A stretch of 64,000 nt of DNA, from contig JBNKIW010000017.1 in NCBI GenBank assembly GCA_050290865.1, positions 18,820 to 82,819 on the forward strand, in the 5' to 3' direction. This DNA is from JARRLC01 sp050290865. Its GTDB lineage: Bacteria > Pseudomonadota > Alphaproteobacteria > Rhizobiales > Rhodomicrobiaceae. Made by a program: the position numbers and the translations under genes. Position 1 is the first letter of the stretch. Every line of letters begins with the position of its first letter. Under the pieces are notes generated by a model, which saw only the letters and a list, made by a program, of their open reading frames with translations, made no database searches and was not told the DNA's origin. Below are positions 42,681-51,374 of this stretch, one piece after another.

Positions 42681-45128
42681 ATGAGGTTCACTTCGAAGAA
42701 AGCGGGAGCGGGCGGTGAGTTGGCGGAACCCCAGCCCCCTCGATTGGCCTCACCTGCCAGTCCCCGCGAGAGCCCGGACGAGGCCGGACGCGAGATCCTG
42801 AGCCAGGCGCTCGCCCAGACGAGCGAAGCGATCCTCATCCTGGACAGGGATCTTCGCGTCAGCTACGCGAACGCGGCCTTTTCCAGGCTGACCGACTATG
42901 ATGCGCGGGAACTGGTGAACGCGTCCGTCGCCACGCTCGGTCCACTGCCGCTTCCGGGACTTCCGGCCGATCCCCCAGGATTCGAGGCATGGATCCGCGA
43001 ACGTGGCTCCGTGAGCGGCGAAGGGATGGTGCCGACAAAGACTGCCGGTCCGATCCCCGCTTATATTACCATTTCCCCGGTCTCCGATGCCGGCGGAGAC
43101 ATCGTCGCCTATGTGACAACGTATTTCGATCTCCGCCCGGTCAAGCAGGCCGAAGCTCAATTGCATGAGAGCGAAGAGCGGTTCCGCGCCATCAGCACCG
43201 CCGCCCAGGACGCCATCCTCGTCATCGACGATTCCGGCGGCATCTGCTTCTGGAACACCGCCGCCAGCCGACTCTTTGGTTACAGCGAAGAGGATGCGCT
43301 CGGCCAGGACGCGCATCTGTTCCTGGTACCGCCACGATACCATCAGGCCTATCTGGCCGCCTGGCCCCGCTTCGCCAGAGAGGGCCAGGGGGCGGTAGTC
43401 GGGAAGATCCTGACGTCCGACGGGCAGCGGAAGGATGGCACGGAATTCCCGGTCGAAGTCTCGGTTTCAGGGTTCAACCTCCGGGGGCACTGGCATGCCG
43501 TCGGCGTCATCCGCGACATCACCGAGCGCAAACAGGCGGAACATCAGCTTCGGCTCTTTCGCGAACTGCTCGACAATTCCAACGACGCAATCGAAGTCAT
43601 CGATCCCGAGACGATGCGCTTCCTCGACGTCAACGACAGAGAATGCCGCGATCTGGGCTACAGCCGGGATGAGCTTCTCTCCATGACCGTGTCCGATGTC
43701 GATCCCGGCTTCACTCCGACGCCCGAGGACATCGTCAACGTCCGGATCCAGGGACCTCGAATGGCGGTATTCGAACGCATTCACCGGCGCAAAGACGGCT
43801 CCACATTTCCCGTCGAAGTCAGCGCGAGGCTTATCGACGCCGAGGGCAAGACCTACGTGTTGAGCATCGCGCGCGATATCACCGAGCGCAAGCGGGCGGA
43901 GAACGCTCTCAGGCGCACCAACCGGGCCTTGCGGACACTCAGCGCATGTAATCTGACGCTGGTCCGTGCCACGCAGGAGCAGCAGCTTCTGGCCGACATG
44001 TGCAAGGCGGTCGTCGAACAGGGCGGCTACCATTTTGCCTGGGTCGGCTTCAAAGTGCACGACGAAGAAAGAAGCGTGCGGCGGGTGGCCAGCGCGGGCT
44101 GCCACGCAGGCTGCATGAACGTGCTGCGGCTGAGTTGGGCGAACAACGAGCATGGGCAGACCCCCTCGAGCCAGGCGTTGCGTCAGGGGACCGTGCAAAT
44201 CGTCAGGGACATATTCACCGATCCGCAGGCGGCTTCCCTGCGCGAGCACGCGCGCGAATGCGGTTATGCTTCCTGTCTTGCGCTCCCGCTCAAGGACGAT
44301 GGGAACGAGGTCTTCGGCGTGCTCACAATCTGCGCCCTAGAGGCCGAGGGCTTCGACGAAGATGAGACAAGCCTCCTGCAGGAGCTTGCCGGCGATGTCG
44401 CTTTCGGCGTCCAGAATCTGCGCACGCGCCAGCAGCGCGACCAATTGGAGCAGGAGAACCTCCGGAATCTGCAACGGGTCAAGGGAGCCCTGCTCGGCAC
44501 GGTCAGCGCCGTTGCCCACATGGCCGAACAGCGCGATCCCTACACCGCCGGCCACCAGAACCGCGTCGCCCGACTCGCCTGCGCAATTGCGAACGATCTC
44601 GGGCTGGACGCCGACCGTATCGAGGGGCTGCGGCTCGGAGCGATGATCCACGATATCGGCAAGATCGCGATGCCGGCCGAAATCCTCAACCGGCCGGGCA
44701 GACTCACCGCGCCCGAACTGGAGATTCTCAAATCCCACGCCCAGGCCGGCTTTGAGATCATCAGAGAGGTCAGTTTTCCCTGGCCGGTCGCCGAGATGGT
44801 GCTGCAGCACCACGAGCGGCTCGACGGCTCCGGTTACCCGCGGGGTCTCAAGGGCGACGATATCTGCCTGGAAGCACGCATCATCGGCATCGCCGACGCC
44901 GTGGATGCGGTGTGCGCTCACCGCCCGTACCGTCCGGCGCTTGGCATCGAGAAGGCGCTTTCCATCATCGAAACCGGTCGCGGAAAAGTCTTCGATACTG
45001 CAGCGGCCGACGCCTGCCTGAGCCTGTTCCGGGAAAAGGGATACGCGCTTGGCGACGAAACAGAGGACGCCGGGGAAGCGGAGGCCGGGTTGGAACAGGC
45101 CCTCCTGAGGGGAATTCACAGCGTCTGA
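42681..45128 (+). CDS. PAS-PAS-PAS-GAF-HD-GYP protein, probable cyclic di-GMP phosphodiesterase
   Basis: An 815-residue signalling protein without membrane segments. Three PAS domains are visible, each followed by a PAC-like end (DLRPVKQAEAQL, RDITERKQAEHQL, RDITERKRAENAL). A GAF domain then runs from about 430 to 580, containing VVEQGGYHFAWVGF and CLALPLKDDGNEVFG. The C-terminal HD-GYP phosphodiesterase has H657-D658-I-G-K and LDGSG718-Y-P720, plus the HH of MVLQHHERLD, so it is expected to hydrolyse c-di-GMP. The start is uncertain: ATG 42588 would add 31 residues, and neither start has a clear ribosome site. Its position between rhamnose genes and the Tad locus suggests control of attachment. 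Confidence 0.9.
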   Translation: MRFTSKKAGAGGELAEPQPPRLASPASPRESPDEAGREILSQALAQTSEAILILDRDLRVSYANAAFSRLTDYDARELVNASVATLGPLPLPGLPADPPGFEAWIRERGSVSGEGMVPTKTAGPIPAYITISPVSDAGGDIVAYVTTYFDLRPVKQAEAQLHESEERFRAISTAAQDAILVIDDSGGICFWNTAASRLFGYSEEDALGQDAHLFLVPPRYHQAYLAAWPRFAREGQGAVVGKILTSDGQRKDGTEFPVEVSVSGFNLRGHWHAVGVIRDITERKQAEHQLRLFRELLDNSNDAIEVIDPETMRFLDVNDRECRDLGYSRDELLSMTVSDVDPGFTPTPEDIVNVRIQGPRMAVFERIHRRKDGSTFPVEVSARLIDAEGKTYVLSIARDITERKRAENALRRTNRALRTLSACNLTLVRATQEQQLLADMCKAVVEQGGYHFAWVGFKVHDEERSVRRVASAGCHAGCMNVLRLSWANNEHGQTPSSQALRQGTVQIVRDIFTDPQAASLREHARECGYASCLALPLKDDGNEVFGVLTICALEAEGFDEDETSLLQELAGDVAFGVQNLRTRQQRDQLEQENLRNLQRVKGALLGTVSAVAHMAEQRDPYTAGHQNRVARLACAIANDLGLDADRIEGLRLGAMIHDIGKIAMPAEILNRPGRLTAPELEILKSHAQAGFEIIREVSFPWPVAEMVLQHHERLDGSGYPRGLKGDDICLEARIIGIADAVDAVCAHRPYRPALGIEKALSIIETGRGKVFDTAAADACLSLFREKGYALGDETEDAGEAEAGLEQALLRGIHSV

Positions 45129-45340
45129 CCGCTCTGCGGCGAGACGTCGAAATCATCGGCCACCGCGCACGGACTGCCAACCAACTGAGTCTTTTGCGCA
45201 TCAGACATGAAAAAATGTTCATCTTCATAAAGTTGTGCACTTGACCGTTGCGTTTGGATGACATTGCCGTGCGAATCAGTTACCCGTTGTCTATAACAAA
45301 GTAAAAAATTGGTTAACGGTAACAGTGAGTGAGGCGTCAA

Positions 45341-45580
45341 GTGAACCATGAGTATGAGTCCGAGTCCGGCTGGAAACAGCTGGGTTCCCTGGCGAACAGT
45401 GTCCTGCGAAATGTGATGGAGAAACGCAAGCTGCAAGCTGAGATGACAAAGGCCGCCCCCGTCGAGGCCGCCCTGCCCCCCGCGCAGAGCGAATTTGGCG
45501 TCCAGCTTGATCTGCCGCTTTTCTCATCCGCTGTTCATGCGTCGCAGGCGCGGCCGCGTCCGGGAGTTCATCGTTTGTAG
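45341..45580 (+). CDS. Small hypothetical protein
   Basis: A short frame of 79 residues from GTG 45341 (or 83 from GTG 45329), with a basic helical start, NSVLRNVMEKRKLQAEM, and an acidic/hydrophobic middle. It has no recognised domain, signal or membrane segment. It lies downstream of an AT-rich stretch (45200-45320) that could be a promoter, and an intrinsic terminator follows at 45776. It may be real because it has ordinary codon use and its own transcript would be bounded, but support is limited. Confidence 0.4.
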   Translation: MNHEYESESGWKQLGSLANSVLRNVMEKRKLQAEMTKAAPVEAALPPAQSEFGVQLDLPLFSSAVHASQARPRPGVHRL

Positions 45581-46096
45581 ACCGTGTTCGCGAAAAACCG
45601 GCAAGACCGGGTGGCGTTGCGTGGTGTGAGTTGCGTCTTGTAGCGTATGCGTAAGTTGTGTTGAGGGCTTCGGCCGGCCCGAGTTCCGCGTATTGCCGAA
45701 GAAAATGCGCCGGCCTGGGCGTGCTGCCGGTCTTCTTGACGGTTCGAGCGTGCGACGGTCTCAAAAAACACTCAGCGGGCGCCTTCGGGCGCCCGTTTTT
45801 TGCGCCAGCGCGCCTCCCGGCATCTGCTGAAGGCGATGCGCGGCATTTAAGTCTTCTTTTAAAGTTTCGTCCGATCCTTATAGATGCGCGCGGCACCAGA
45901 GCTGCGGCAACACAAGCCCGCACACGCAAGGACGCGGGGCGCAGAGCCGCTTTTCCGGATGCGCCTCGCGGTCCCGATCGCCGCAGCCCGCCGCCGGGCG
46001 TAAGCCTGTGATTATGCGCAATTTGCTACTGCGCGACTCACTAATCTGAAATGTCTTTATGGAAAAATTGTAAAAGCGCGGGGGAAAAGGCTCGCC
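45581..46096. other. Noncoding region, possible small RNA before the terminator
   Basis: About 515 bp without a supportable gene. The first 195 bp end in a strong intrinsic terminator on the plus strand. They could be the 3' untranslated region of the small gene before it or a separate small RNA. After the terminator, 45840-45885 is AT-rich (TTTAAG...TTTTAAAG, then TTATAG) and is the likely promoter region of the plus-strand Tad genes. Confidence 0.4.
45776..45801 (+). terminator. Intrinsic terminator with TTCG tetraloop
   Basis: CGGGCGCC-TTCG-GGCGCCCG (45776-45795) is a perfect 8-bp GC stem with a UUCG loop, followed directly by six T. This is the clearest Rho-independent terminator in the window. 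A run of A (45763-45768) on its other side could give some activity on the minus strand. Confidence 0.85.
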
Positions 46097-47407
46097 ATGA
46101 CGGCGTGCCTGCATGTTCGAGCCAGCAAGGGGCGGGGCAATGGTCGTCCCGATATGAACATGTCCAGCAGGATTACAACAGCACTGCGAAAGCTCCTTTC
46201 GTCGCGCCAGGGCAGCATCGCGATCCAGGTGGCCGTGGGGCTGGTGGCTGTCGTCGGTCTCGCCGGTCTCGGCACCGAAACCACCTTCCTCATGTTCAAG
46301 CAGAGGCATATGCAGGTTAGCGCCGACTCGGCGGCGGTCAGCGCCATCATGGCGCTCGGTCAGCTCTATCCGCGCGATCCGGTGAGCGAAGCGCGCGCGG
46401 TGGCGGCCCGTCTCGGTTTCAGACATGGTGTCGATGCGGCGACCGTCACCGTCAATACGCCCCCCACGACCGGCCCGTTCGCGGGCAACAATCTGGCGGT
46501 CGAGGTGATCATCAGCCAGACACACGATATGAGCATGATGCGGCTGTTCACGAATGCCGCGGTCAATGTCGGCGCGCGCGCCGTCGCAGTGCAGCAGGCG
46601 AAGGGGCGGTTCTGCTATCTCGCCCTCGATCCGACGGCGAGTATGGCGGTGAATCTGTTGAACAACGCGGTCATCAGCGGCGAGTGCGGGGTTGCGGTGA
46701 ACTCCGACAGCCCAACGTCGCTCTATCTGAACAACAACGCCCTGATTGAGACCCCTGTTCTCGCCCACGGCGACTGGTTCCTGGAAAACGGCGCCGACAT
46801 CACCGGCCTTCCGAAGATCAATCACGGCCCCACCATCAGCGACCCGTATGCCGATGTGGTGCTTCCGCAGCCGCCGGGATGTACCGGCCAGCAGGATTCC
46901 GGCAAGAACAGTATCACCGTCAATCTTATGCCGGGACGCTTCTGCGGCGGCTGGGACTTCATGAACAATGTGACGCTGAACCTAGCGCCGGGCACCTACT
47001 ACATCGACTCGAAAATGAAGATCAAGAACAATGTCTGGATCAACGGCACGGATGTCACGATCGTCGTCAACGGCGATTACCCCATCGACCTCCAGAACAA
47101 TGCTTATCTGAACATCACCGCGCCCACGACCGGAGACCTGGCGGGGATCGCCTTCTTCGGTCTACGCGACGCCAATCCGTCGGTGCTGCAGAAATTCGAC
47201 AACAACGTCTATCTCGATATCCAGGGGGCCCTCTACTTTCCGAACCAGATCCTGGAAGTGGACAACAACGGCACCACCAATCCGCAGGGCTGCACGCAGA
47301 TCATCGCCCGCCAGCTCCGGTTCATGAACAACGTCGAGATGAAGAACGACGCCTGCGACAATACGGGTGTGCAGGCGCTCAGCCCGCCCGCCGCGCTCGT
47401 CGAGTAG
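46097..47407 (+). CDS. tadG: TadG-like pilus-associated protein with Asn-Asn repeat region
   Basis: A 436-residue protein opening the plus-strand Tad block. A prepilin-like N-terminus, SSRQG39-S-IAIQVAVGLVAVVG, gives one membrane segment (about 40-60), with Gln at +5 instead of Glu, as TadG-type proteins often vary. LMFKQRHMQVSADSAAVSAI follows, a block seen in TadG/TadE-like proteins. From about 185 to 415 an NN-(A/V)-x-(L/I) motif recurs at residues 190, 213, 291, 312, 335, 370 and 412, with a relative at 391, mostly 21-23 residues apart. This suggests a beta-solenoid with an Asn ladder. There is no von Willebrand domain. ATG 46097 has a good ribosome site (aaagg); ATG 46154 is an alternative. 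Confidence 0.75.
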   Translation: MTACLHVRASKGRGNGRPDMNMSSRITTALRKLLSSRQGSIAIQVAVGLVAVVGLAGLGTETTFLMFKQRHMQVSADSAAVSAIMALGQLYPRDPVSEARAVAARLGFRHGVDAATVTVNTPPTTGPFAGNNLAVEVIISQTHDMSMMRLFTNAAVNVGARAVAVQQAKGRFCYLALDPTASMAVNLLNNAVISGECGVAVNSDSPTSLYLNNNALIETPVLAHGDWFLENGADITGLPKINHGPTISDPYADVVLPQPPGCTGQQDSGKNSITVNLMPGRFCGGWDFMNNVTLNLAPGTYYIDSKMKIKNNVWINGTDVTIVVNGDYPIDLQNNAYLNITAPTTGDLAGIAFFGLRDANPSVLQKFDNNVYLDIQGALYFPNQILEVDNNGTTNPQGCTQIIARQLRFMNNVEMKNDACDNTGVQALSPPAALVE

Positions 47408-47420
47408 GAGGAGTGGCCCC

Positions 47421-47891
47421 ATGTGCATCCTCAAGACCAGCTTCAGGCGCTTAAGACTGTACCGGAACGAGTCCGGCACGGCGGCCCTGGAACTGGGGCT
47501 CCTGGCGCCGTTCCTCGTGCTCGCCACCCTGGTATCAGCGGAACTGGGGCTGGGGGTCTATGAAGGCATGCAGGTGCAGAACGCAGCGGAAGCCGGGGCG
47601 GTCTATGTTTCGAAATATGGGATGAATATCACGGGTGTATCCAACGCCGTGGCCAATTCGACCGGCACCCCCGGGATCACCGCCTCGCCCGCGCCCGTGC
47701 AGTTCTGCGGCTGCCCGTCGGCTTCCGGGGTCACCACCATGGACTCGTGCGCCACGACATGCAGCGACGGCAGCAACCCGGGGCAGTATGTCAGGATCAA
47801 CGCGCAGATGACGCACCAGTCCGTCCTGCAATATACCGGCTTTTCCGTGCCGATAACGCTTACGGGTGAGGCAGTCGTCAGACTGTACTGA
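47421..47891 (+). CDS. tadE: TadE-like minor pseudopilin (first copy)
   Basis: A 156-residue protein with a prepilin-type start: NESG19-TAALE24-LGLLAPFLVL, with Glu at +5 after the predicted cleavage, as in TadE family pseudopilins processed by the Tad prepilin peptidase. One N-terminal membrane helix is followed by GMQVQNAAEAGAVYVSKYG. The extracellular part has four Cys (CGCPS...CATTC), probably disulfide-bonded. A strong site, aggaggag, precedes the ATG. It lies 13 bp after the TadG-like gene and 3 bp before the next TadE. Confidence 0.88.
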   Translation: MCILKTSFRRLRLYRNESGTAALELGLLAPFLVLATLVSAELGLGVYEGMQVQNAAEAGAVYVSKYGMNITGVSNAVANSTGTPGITASPAPVQFCGCPSASGVTTMDSCATTCSDGSNPGQYVRINAQMTHQSVLQYTGFSVPITLTGEAVVRLY

Positions 47892-47894
47892 ATC

Positions 47895-48320
47895 ATGACA
47901 GGGTTACGGACATTGCGGGCATTGAAATCGGCGGCCGGGACCGTGGCCTTGGAATACGGCCTCCTCCTGCCGCTGTTCCTGCTGATGATCATCGGCGGGA
48001 TGGATGCCGGGCGACTGGTCTGGACCTACGTCGCGCTGCAGCGCTCGGTGGAGGCCGCGGCGCGGTGCGGCGCCATCAACGTCAACTCGGCCTACGCCAC
48101 CACGATCTGCCGCACTCCCAGCGAAATCGCTGCCCGCGCCGTGGCCGAGGCGTACGGCCTGAATGTCACGGCGGGAGAATTCACCGTCACCACCGCGACT
48201 TGCGGCATCCAGGTTACGGCGAATCACAACGTCCAGCTCCTCACTCCCTGGATCGGCACCTCCCCCCTCGGCCCATCCAACACCATTACGCTGAGCGTTT
48301 CAGCCTGCTACCCCCTCTGA
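47895..48320 (+). CDS. tadE: TadE-like minor pseudopilin (second copy)
   Basis: A 141-residue protein with prepilin-type start KSAAG15-TVALE20-YGLLLPLFLL. Glu +5 and Tyr +6 follow the Flp/TadE processing site. A single membrane helix leads into GGMDAGRLVWTYVALQRSVE, the usual TadE neck. The outer domain has cysteines at CGAI, ICRT, TCGI and SACY, likely two disulfides. It is translationally close to the preceding copy. The two TadE copies are only distantly alike outside the helix and probably play different tip or scaffold roles. Confidence 0.88.
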   Translation: MTGLRTLRALKSAAGTVALEYGLLLPLFLLMIIGGMDAGRLVWTYVALQRSVEAAARCGAINVNSAYATTICRTPSEIAARAVAEAYGLNVTAGEFTVTTATCGIQVTANHNVQLLTPWIGTSPLGPSNTITLSVSACYPL

Positions 48321-48468
48321 AAACCTAATTTTGCCTTAACGCCATCTGGACATTTCTCGGCACCAGCACCGGAATTGGCAAAACAACTTCGCCATGAGCG
48401 CGTTTTTTCGTGATCGTGGCGTCGATGCAATTGCGCGCCTCAAAAAACACGCGTATCAATGCGTTATT

Positions 48469-48485
48469 CACAATTATAAGTTGTG
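48469..48485. promoter_or_regulatory. Near-palindrome upstream of the secretin gene
   Basis: CACAA-TTATAAG-TTGTG, 101 bp before the secretin GTG and inside an AT-rich patch of the 265-bp gap. It could be an operator or a -10 region (TATAAG), though no matching -35 is present. Confidence 0.3.
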
Positions 48486-48585
48486 CCATTGCGCCGCCGC
48501 GCGCATTCCCGCGTCCGGCGAATCGAGCAACCATTCGTTGCGTTTCTCGCGTTTTCACCTTCTCGATAGCAGATGGGAGCGGAGC

Positions 48586-50145
48586 GTGGCGCATCGGGTT
48601 TCAGCAGGCAAAGGATTACTGTGCGGGCGCGCTGCGGCGGCTCGATCGGGGTTGTTGCGCCGGACGGCAGGGTTAAGCGCGGCGGTCCTGTTGGCCACGC
48701 TCGGCGCCAGCGAGCCGCATCGGGCGATTGCGGGGGCCAGGGTCGAGACCGGCGCGGAGATTACGCGCATCCGGGTCACGAACCACAAGTCGCGCACCAT
48801 CAAACTCAGCCGGCCGTTCACACAGGCCGTCGTCGGCGACCCGAAGATCGCCGACGTGCTGCCGATGTCCGACACCGTGATCTACATCCAGGGAAAGAAG
48901 ATCGGCACCACCAACGTCTCGATCTTCGACCGCGAGAAGCGGATGATCGCAGTGGTCGATATCGACGTCACCATCGATACCCGGTATGTCGCCTCCAGCA
49001 TTCGCAAGAGCGTTTCCAGCAAGGGAATTCGCGTTTCGGCCAAGAACGAGCAGGTTGTGCTGACGGGCACCGCGAAGGACGCCGTGGATGCCGAACGGGC
49101 GGTCGCCATCGCCAAGGCCATGCTGCCGAAGGTCGCCGTCATCAACGCCATGCGCGTCGCACCGGCGCAGCAGGTCATGCTGAAGGTCCGCTATCTCGAA
49201 GTGGACCGCGGCGCGGCCCGTGATATCGGCGTCAACTGGTATGGCGGTAACCGGGCCGGAACCTCCGGCGTCAACACCGGCCTGGGGAACTTGCTCCAGG
49301 GCGACCGGTCCATTCGCGACAGTTCCGGCAGCGTGATCGGGCCCTCCGCGGCGCTGCTGCCGCTGTTCCGGGTGGCCGGAACACTGGCGTCCGGTGCCAC
49401 GGCGCAGCCCTTCGGTCTCGCCATCGCCAGCCTCAACAAGGGGGCGCGGACCGTCGATCTCATGGTCAACATGCTGGAGACACGCGGGCTGGTGCGCACG
49501 CTCGCCGAGCCGGACCTGGTGGCGCTGTCGGGCGACACGGCCGAGTTCCAGGCGGGCGGCGAATATCCTGTTCCCGTCACGCAGGCGTCCGCGAGCGGCG
49601 TGCCCACGGTCACCATCGAATGGAAGGAGTACGGCGTGAAGCTCAAATTCACGCCCACGGTGCTCAACGACGGTATCATCAACCTGCAGATCGCGCCCAG
49701 AGTGAGCGAACTCGACTATACCAACGCCGTCATCAGCAACTCCTACCGCATTCCGGCGGTCAAGACGCGCGAGACCAAGACCACCGTCGAGCTGCGCGAC
49801 GGGCAGAGTTTCGCCATCAGCGGCCTGCTGCAGGATGAGAACCGCCGCGATGTTTCGCAGGTGCCCTGGCTCGGCACGGTGCCCATTCTCGGCGCGCTGT
49901 TCCGCTCCTCCTCCTACCAGAAACGGGAGAGCGATCTGGTGGTGATGGTCACGCCGCATCTGGTCCAGCCCGCAGCGCCCGGCCAGGAACTGGCGTCGCC
50001 GCTCGATCAGCGGATACCGTCAAACGACATCGACTTCTTCCTGCTGGGGCGGCTCGATATGCGCAAGAAGTACAACGATTACGTCACGGCTGGCGATGGC
50101 ATCAAAGGACCGTATGGGCATATCGTGCCCGCGACGGGGCGCTGA
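48586..50145 (+). CDS. cpaC: Tad pilus outer-membrane secretin CpaC/RcpA
   Basis: A 519-residue secretin forming the outer-membrane channel for Flp pili. GTG 48586 with gggagcggagc before it is chosen. This gives a basic start, the signal segment LLRRTAGLSAAVLLATLGAS and cleavage near AIAGA. An N-domain follows (VVGDPKIADVLPMSDTVIYI, QGKKIGTTNVSIFD), then a BON-like region (RVSAKNEQVVLTGTAKDAVD). The secretin core has AEFQAGGEYPVPV, YGVKLKFTPTVLNDGIINLQ and VPWLGTVPILGALFRS. An ATG at 48394 would add 64 residues without signal character. The gene is separated from cpaB/cpaE, unlike the usual order. Confidence 0.92.
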   Translation: MAHRVSAGKGLLCGRAAAARSGLLRRTAGLSAAVLLATLGASEPHRAIAGARVETGAEITRIRVTNHKSRTIKLSRPFTQAVVGDPKIADVLPMSDTVIYIQGKKIGTTNVSIFDREKRMIAVVDIDVTIDTRYVASSIRKSVSSKGIRVSAKNEQVVLTGTAKDAVDAERAVAIAKAMLPKVAVINAMRVAPAQQVMLKVRYLEVDRGAARDIGVNWYGGNRAGTSGVNTGLGNLLQGDRSIRDSSGSVIGPSAALLPLFRVAGTLASGATAQPFGLAIASLNKGARTVDLMVNMLETRGLVRTLAEPDLVALSGDTAEFQAGGEYPVPVTQASASGVPTVTIEWKEYGVKLKFTPTVLNDGIINLQIAPRVSELDYTNAVISNSYRIPAVKTRETKTTVELRDGQSFAISGLLQDENRRDVSQVPWLGTVPILGALFRSSSYQKRESDLVVMVTPHLVQPAAPGQELASPLDQRIPSNDIDFFLLGRLDMRKKYNDYVTAGDGIKGPYGHIVPATGR

Positions 50146-50196
50146 AAACGGATCGTCACAGAAAACGCGAAGTATATTTAAGAGGAACTCGGGTTA

Positions 50197-50652
50197 ATGA
50201 AGAAAGCGTCCAGCCTTTTCGTTCTGGTATTGCTCGGGGGCAGCGGCAATGCCGCCGCCGAATGTGAGGGGTGCTTCTGGGACGATCTCTTTGCGCCCTA
50301 CACGGAGCGGATTGACCAGGTAAGGACCAGTTCCGGCAACGCCAAGGCCGTGAACACCGTGACGCACATGATCACGCCGTGGCCGCCCTATGTCTACGAC
50401 CGGCGCATTCCGGGGAATGGCCCGTGGATGGTGAACGCGATCAGGAACTATCAGGACAAGCTGAAACCCGAACAATCCAGCGCCGCGCCCTCAATGTCTC
50501 AGGGCCTCGCTGCCGGCGTCGCCGCCGGGGTCGCGGGCGGGATGGCGGCCGGGAATGCGATGGGCGCCAATGCCGGCGCCGAAGCCGGCGGGAGTGGAAC
50601 GGCACAAGGGGGGGGCGCTGGCGGTCAGGGCGGCCAGACGGGACAACAGTGA
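50197..50652 (+). CDS. Unknown secreted protein in the Tad block, Gly/Ala-rich tail
   Basis: A 151-residue protein with a clear signal peptide, MKKASSLFVLVLLGGSGNAA, and mature start near AECEGCFWDD, holding a C-x2-C pair. The middle contains a possible helix and WPPYVYDRRIPGNGPWM. The last 50 residues are a Gly/Ala/Ser/Gln-rich low-complexity tail. No family recognised. It sits 51 bp after the secretin and before TadD. In related loci the small periplasmic protein CpaD/RcpB occupies a similar place, but no CpaD motif is seen. Ribosome site aagaggaa. Confidence 0.75.
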   Translation: MKKASSLFVLVLLGGSGNAAAECEGCFWDDLFAPYTERIDQVRTSSGNAKAVNTVTHMITPWPPYVYDRRIPGNGPWMVNAIRNYQDKLKPEQSSAAPSMSQGLAAGVAAGVAGGMAAGNAMGANAGAEAGGSGTAQGGGAGGQGGQTGQQ

Positions 50653-50815
50653 TTTAATTCGCTGCGTGATGATCGCGGACCGGAGCACTCTCTCCGGCGG
50701 GGTGTCGTTGCGCAATGGAGGGCGGTTTTGAGCGGTGCGCGTAGCCGCCGGAGATTTGGAAGAGGAGGGGCGCAAAGCGGCATCCGGCGGCTCCCTCCCG
50801 GCATCTGGAGCCACC

Positions 50816-51358
50816 ATGCTGCGCACCTTTTCGATCCTCCTCTTGTCCCTCACGACGGCGCTGGCCGGATGTGCGGCGTTCAAGGAGCCGTCCTGGGCGC
50901 CGGAAGTCGAATACACCGGCGCCACCGCCGGTCCGGAGACGACCGCGACGATCCAAAGCCCGTGGGACGTCAAATACTATCGCTCCGACCAGCCGCTGCG
51001 GCTGGCGGTGGAGTATTTCTATCGCGGCAATTACGGCATCGCCTCGCAATATTACCGCGAGGCCGCGGAGAAAGCGCCGAAAGACCCGGTCGCCTGGCTG
51101 GGGCTGGCCGCGAGCTACGACCGCCTGGCGCGCTTCGATCTGGCCGATCAGGCCTACCGCCGCGCCCTCAAATTCTGTGGCGAGACGCCGGAACTCCTCA
51201 ACAATATGGGCTATTCCTATATGCTGCGCGGCAAGCTGAGAGCCGCCTACGCCAAGTTCAAGCGGGCGCTCGAACTCGATCCCGGCAACCCGACGATCGT
51301 CAACAACATGTACCTCTTGAACGGCAGCCGCCGTTTCATCCGCCACGACGCGGAGTAA
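50816..51358 (+). CDS. tadD: TadD-like TPR lipoprotein
   Basis: A 180-residue lipoprotein with signal MLRTFSILLLSLTTALAGC and lipobox LAGC19. It carries about three tetratricopeptide repeats between 60 and 170 (GNYGIASQYYREAAEKAPKD, RFDLADQAYRRALKF, GKLRAAYAKFKRALELDPGN). TadD/pilotin-like TPR lipoproteins assist secretin assembly in Tad systems. Ribosome site tctggagcc before ATG 50816. The stop lies only 16 bp from the tadC stop on the other strand, so the two Tad blocks meet here tail to tail with no room for a terminator. Confidence 0.85.
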   Translation: MLRTFSILLLSLTTALAGCAAFKEPSWAPEVEYTGATAGPETTATIQSPWDVKYYRSDQPLRLAVEYFYRGNYGIASQYYREAAEKAPKDPVAWLGLAASYDRLARFDLADQAYRRALKFCGETPELLNNMGYSYMLRGKLRAAYAKFKRALELDPGNPTIVNNMYLLNGSRRFIRHDAE

Positions 51359-51374
51359 CCGGCCCCGCCCGCGC

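Noticed and set aside
45847..45862. CtrA-type TTAA-N7-TTAA box upstream of the Tad block
   Set aside because: The spacer between the two TTAA is 8, not 7, and no further half-site supports it.
48321..48468. Secretin start at ATG 48394
   Set aside because: The extra 64 residues lack signal-peptide or family character, while GTG 48586 has a good ribosome site and leads directly into a signal peptide.
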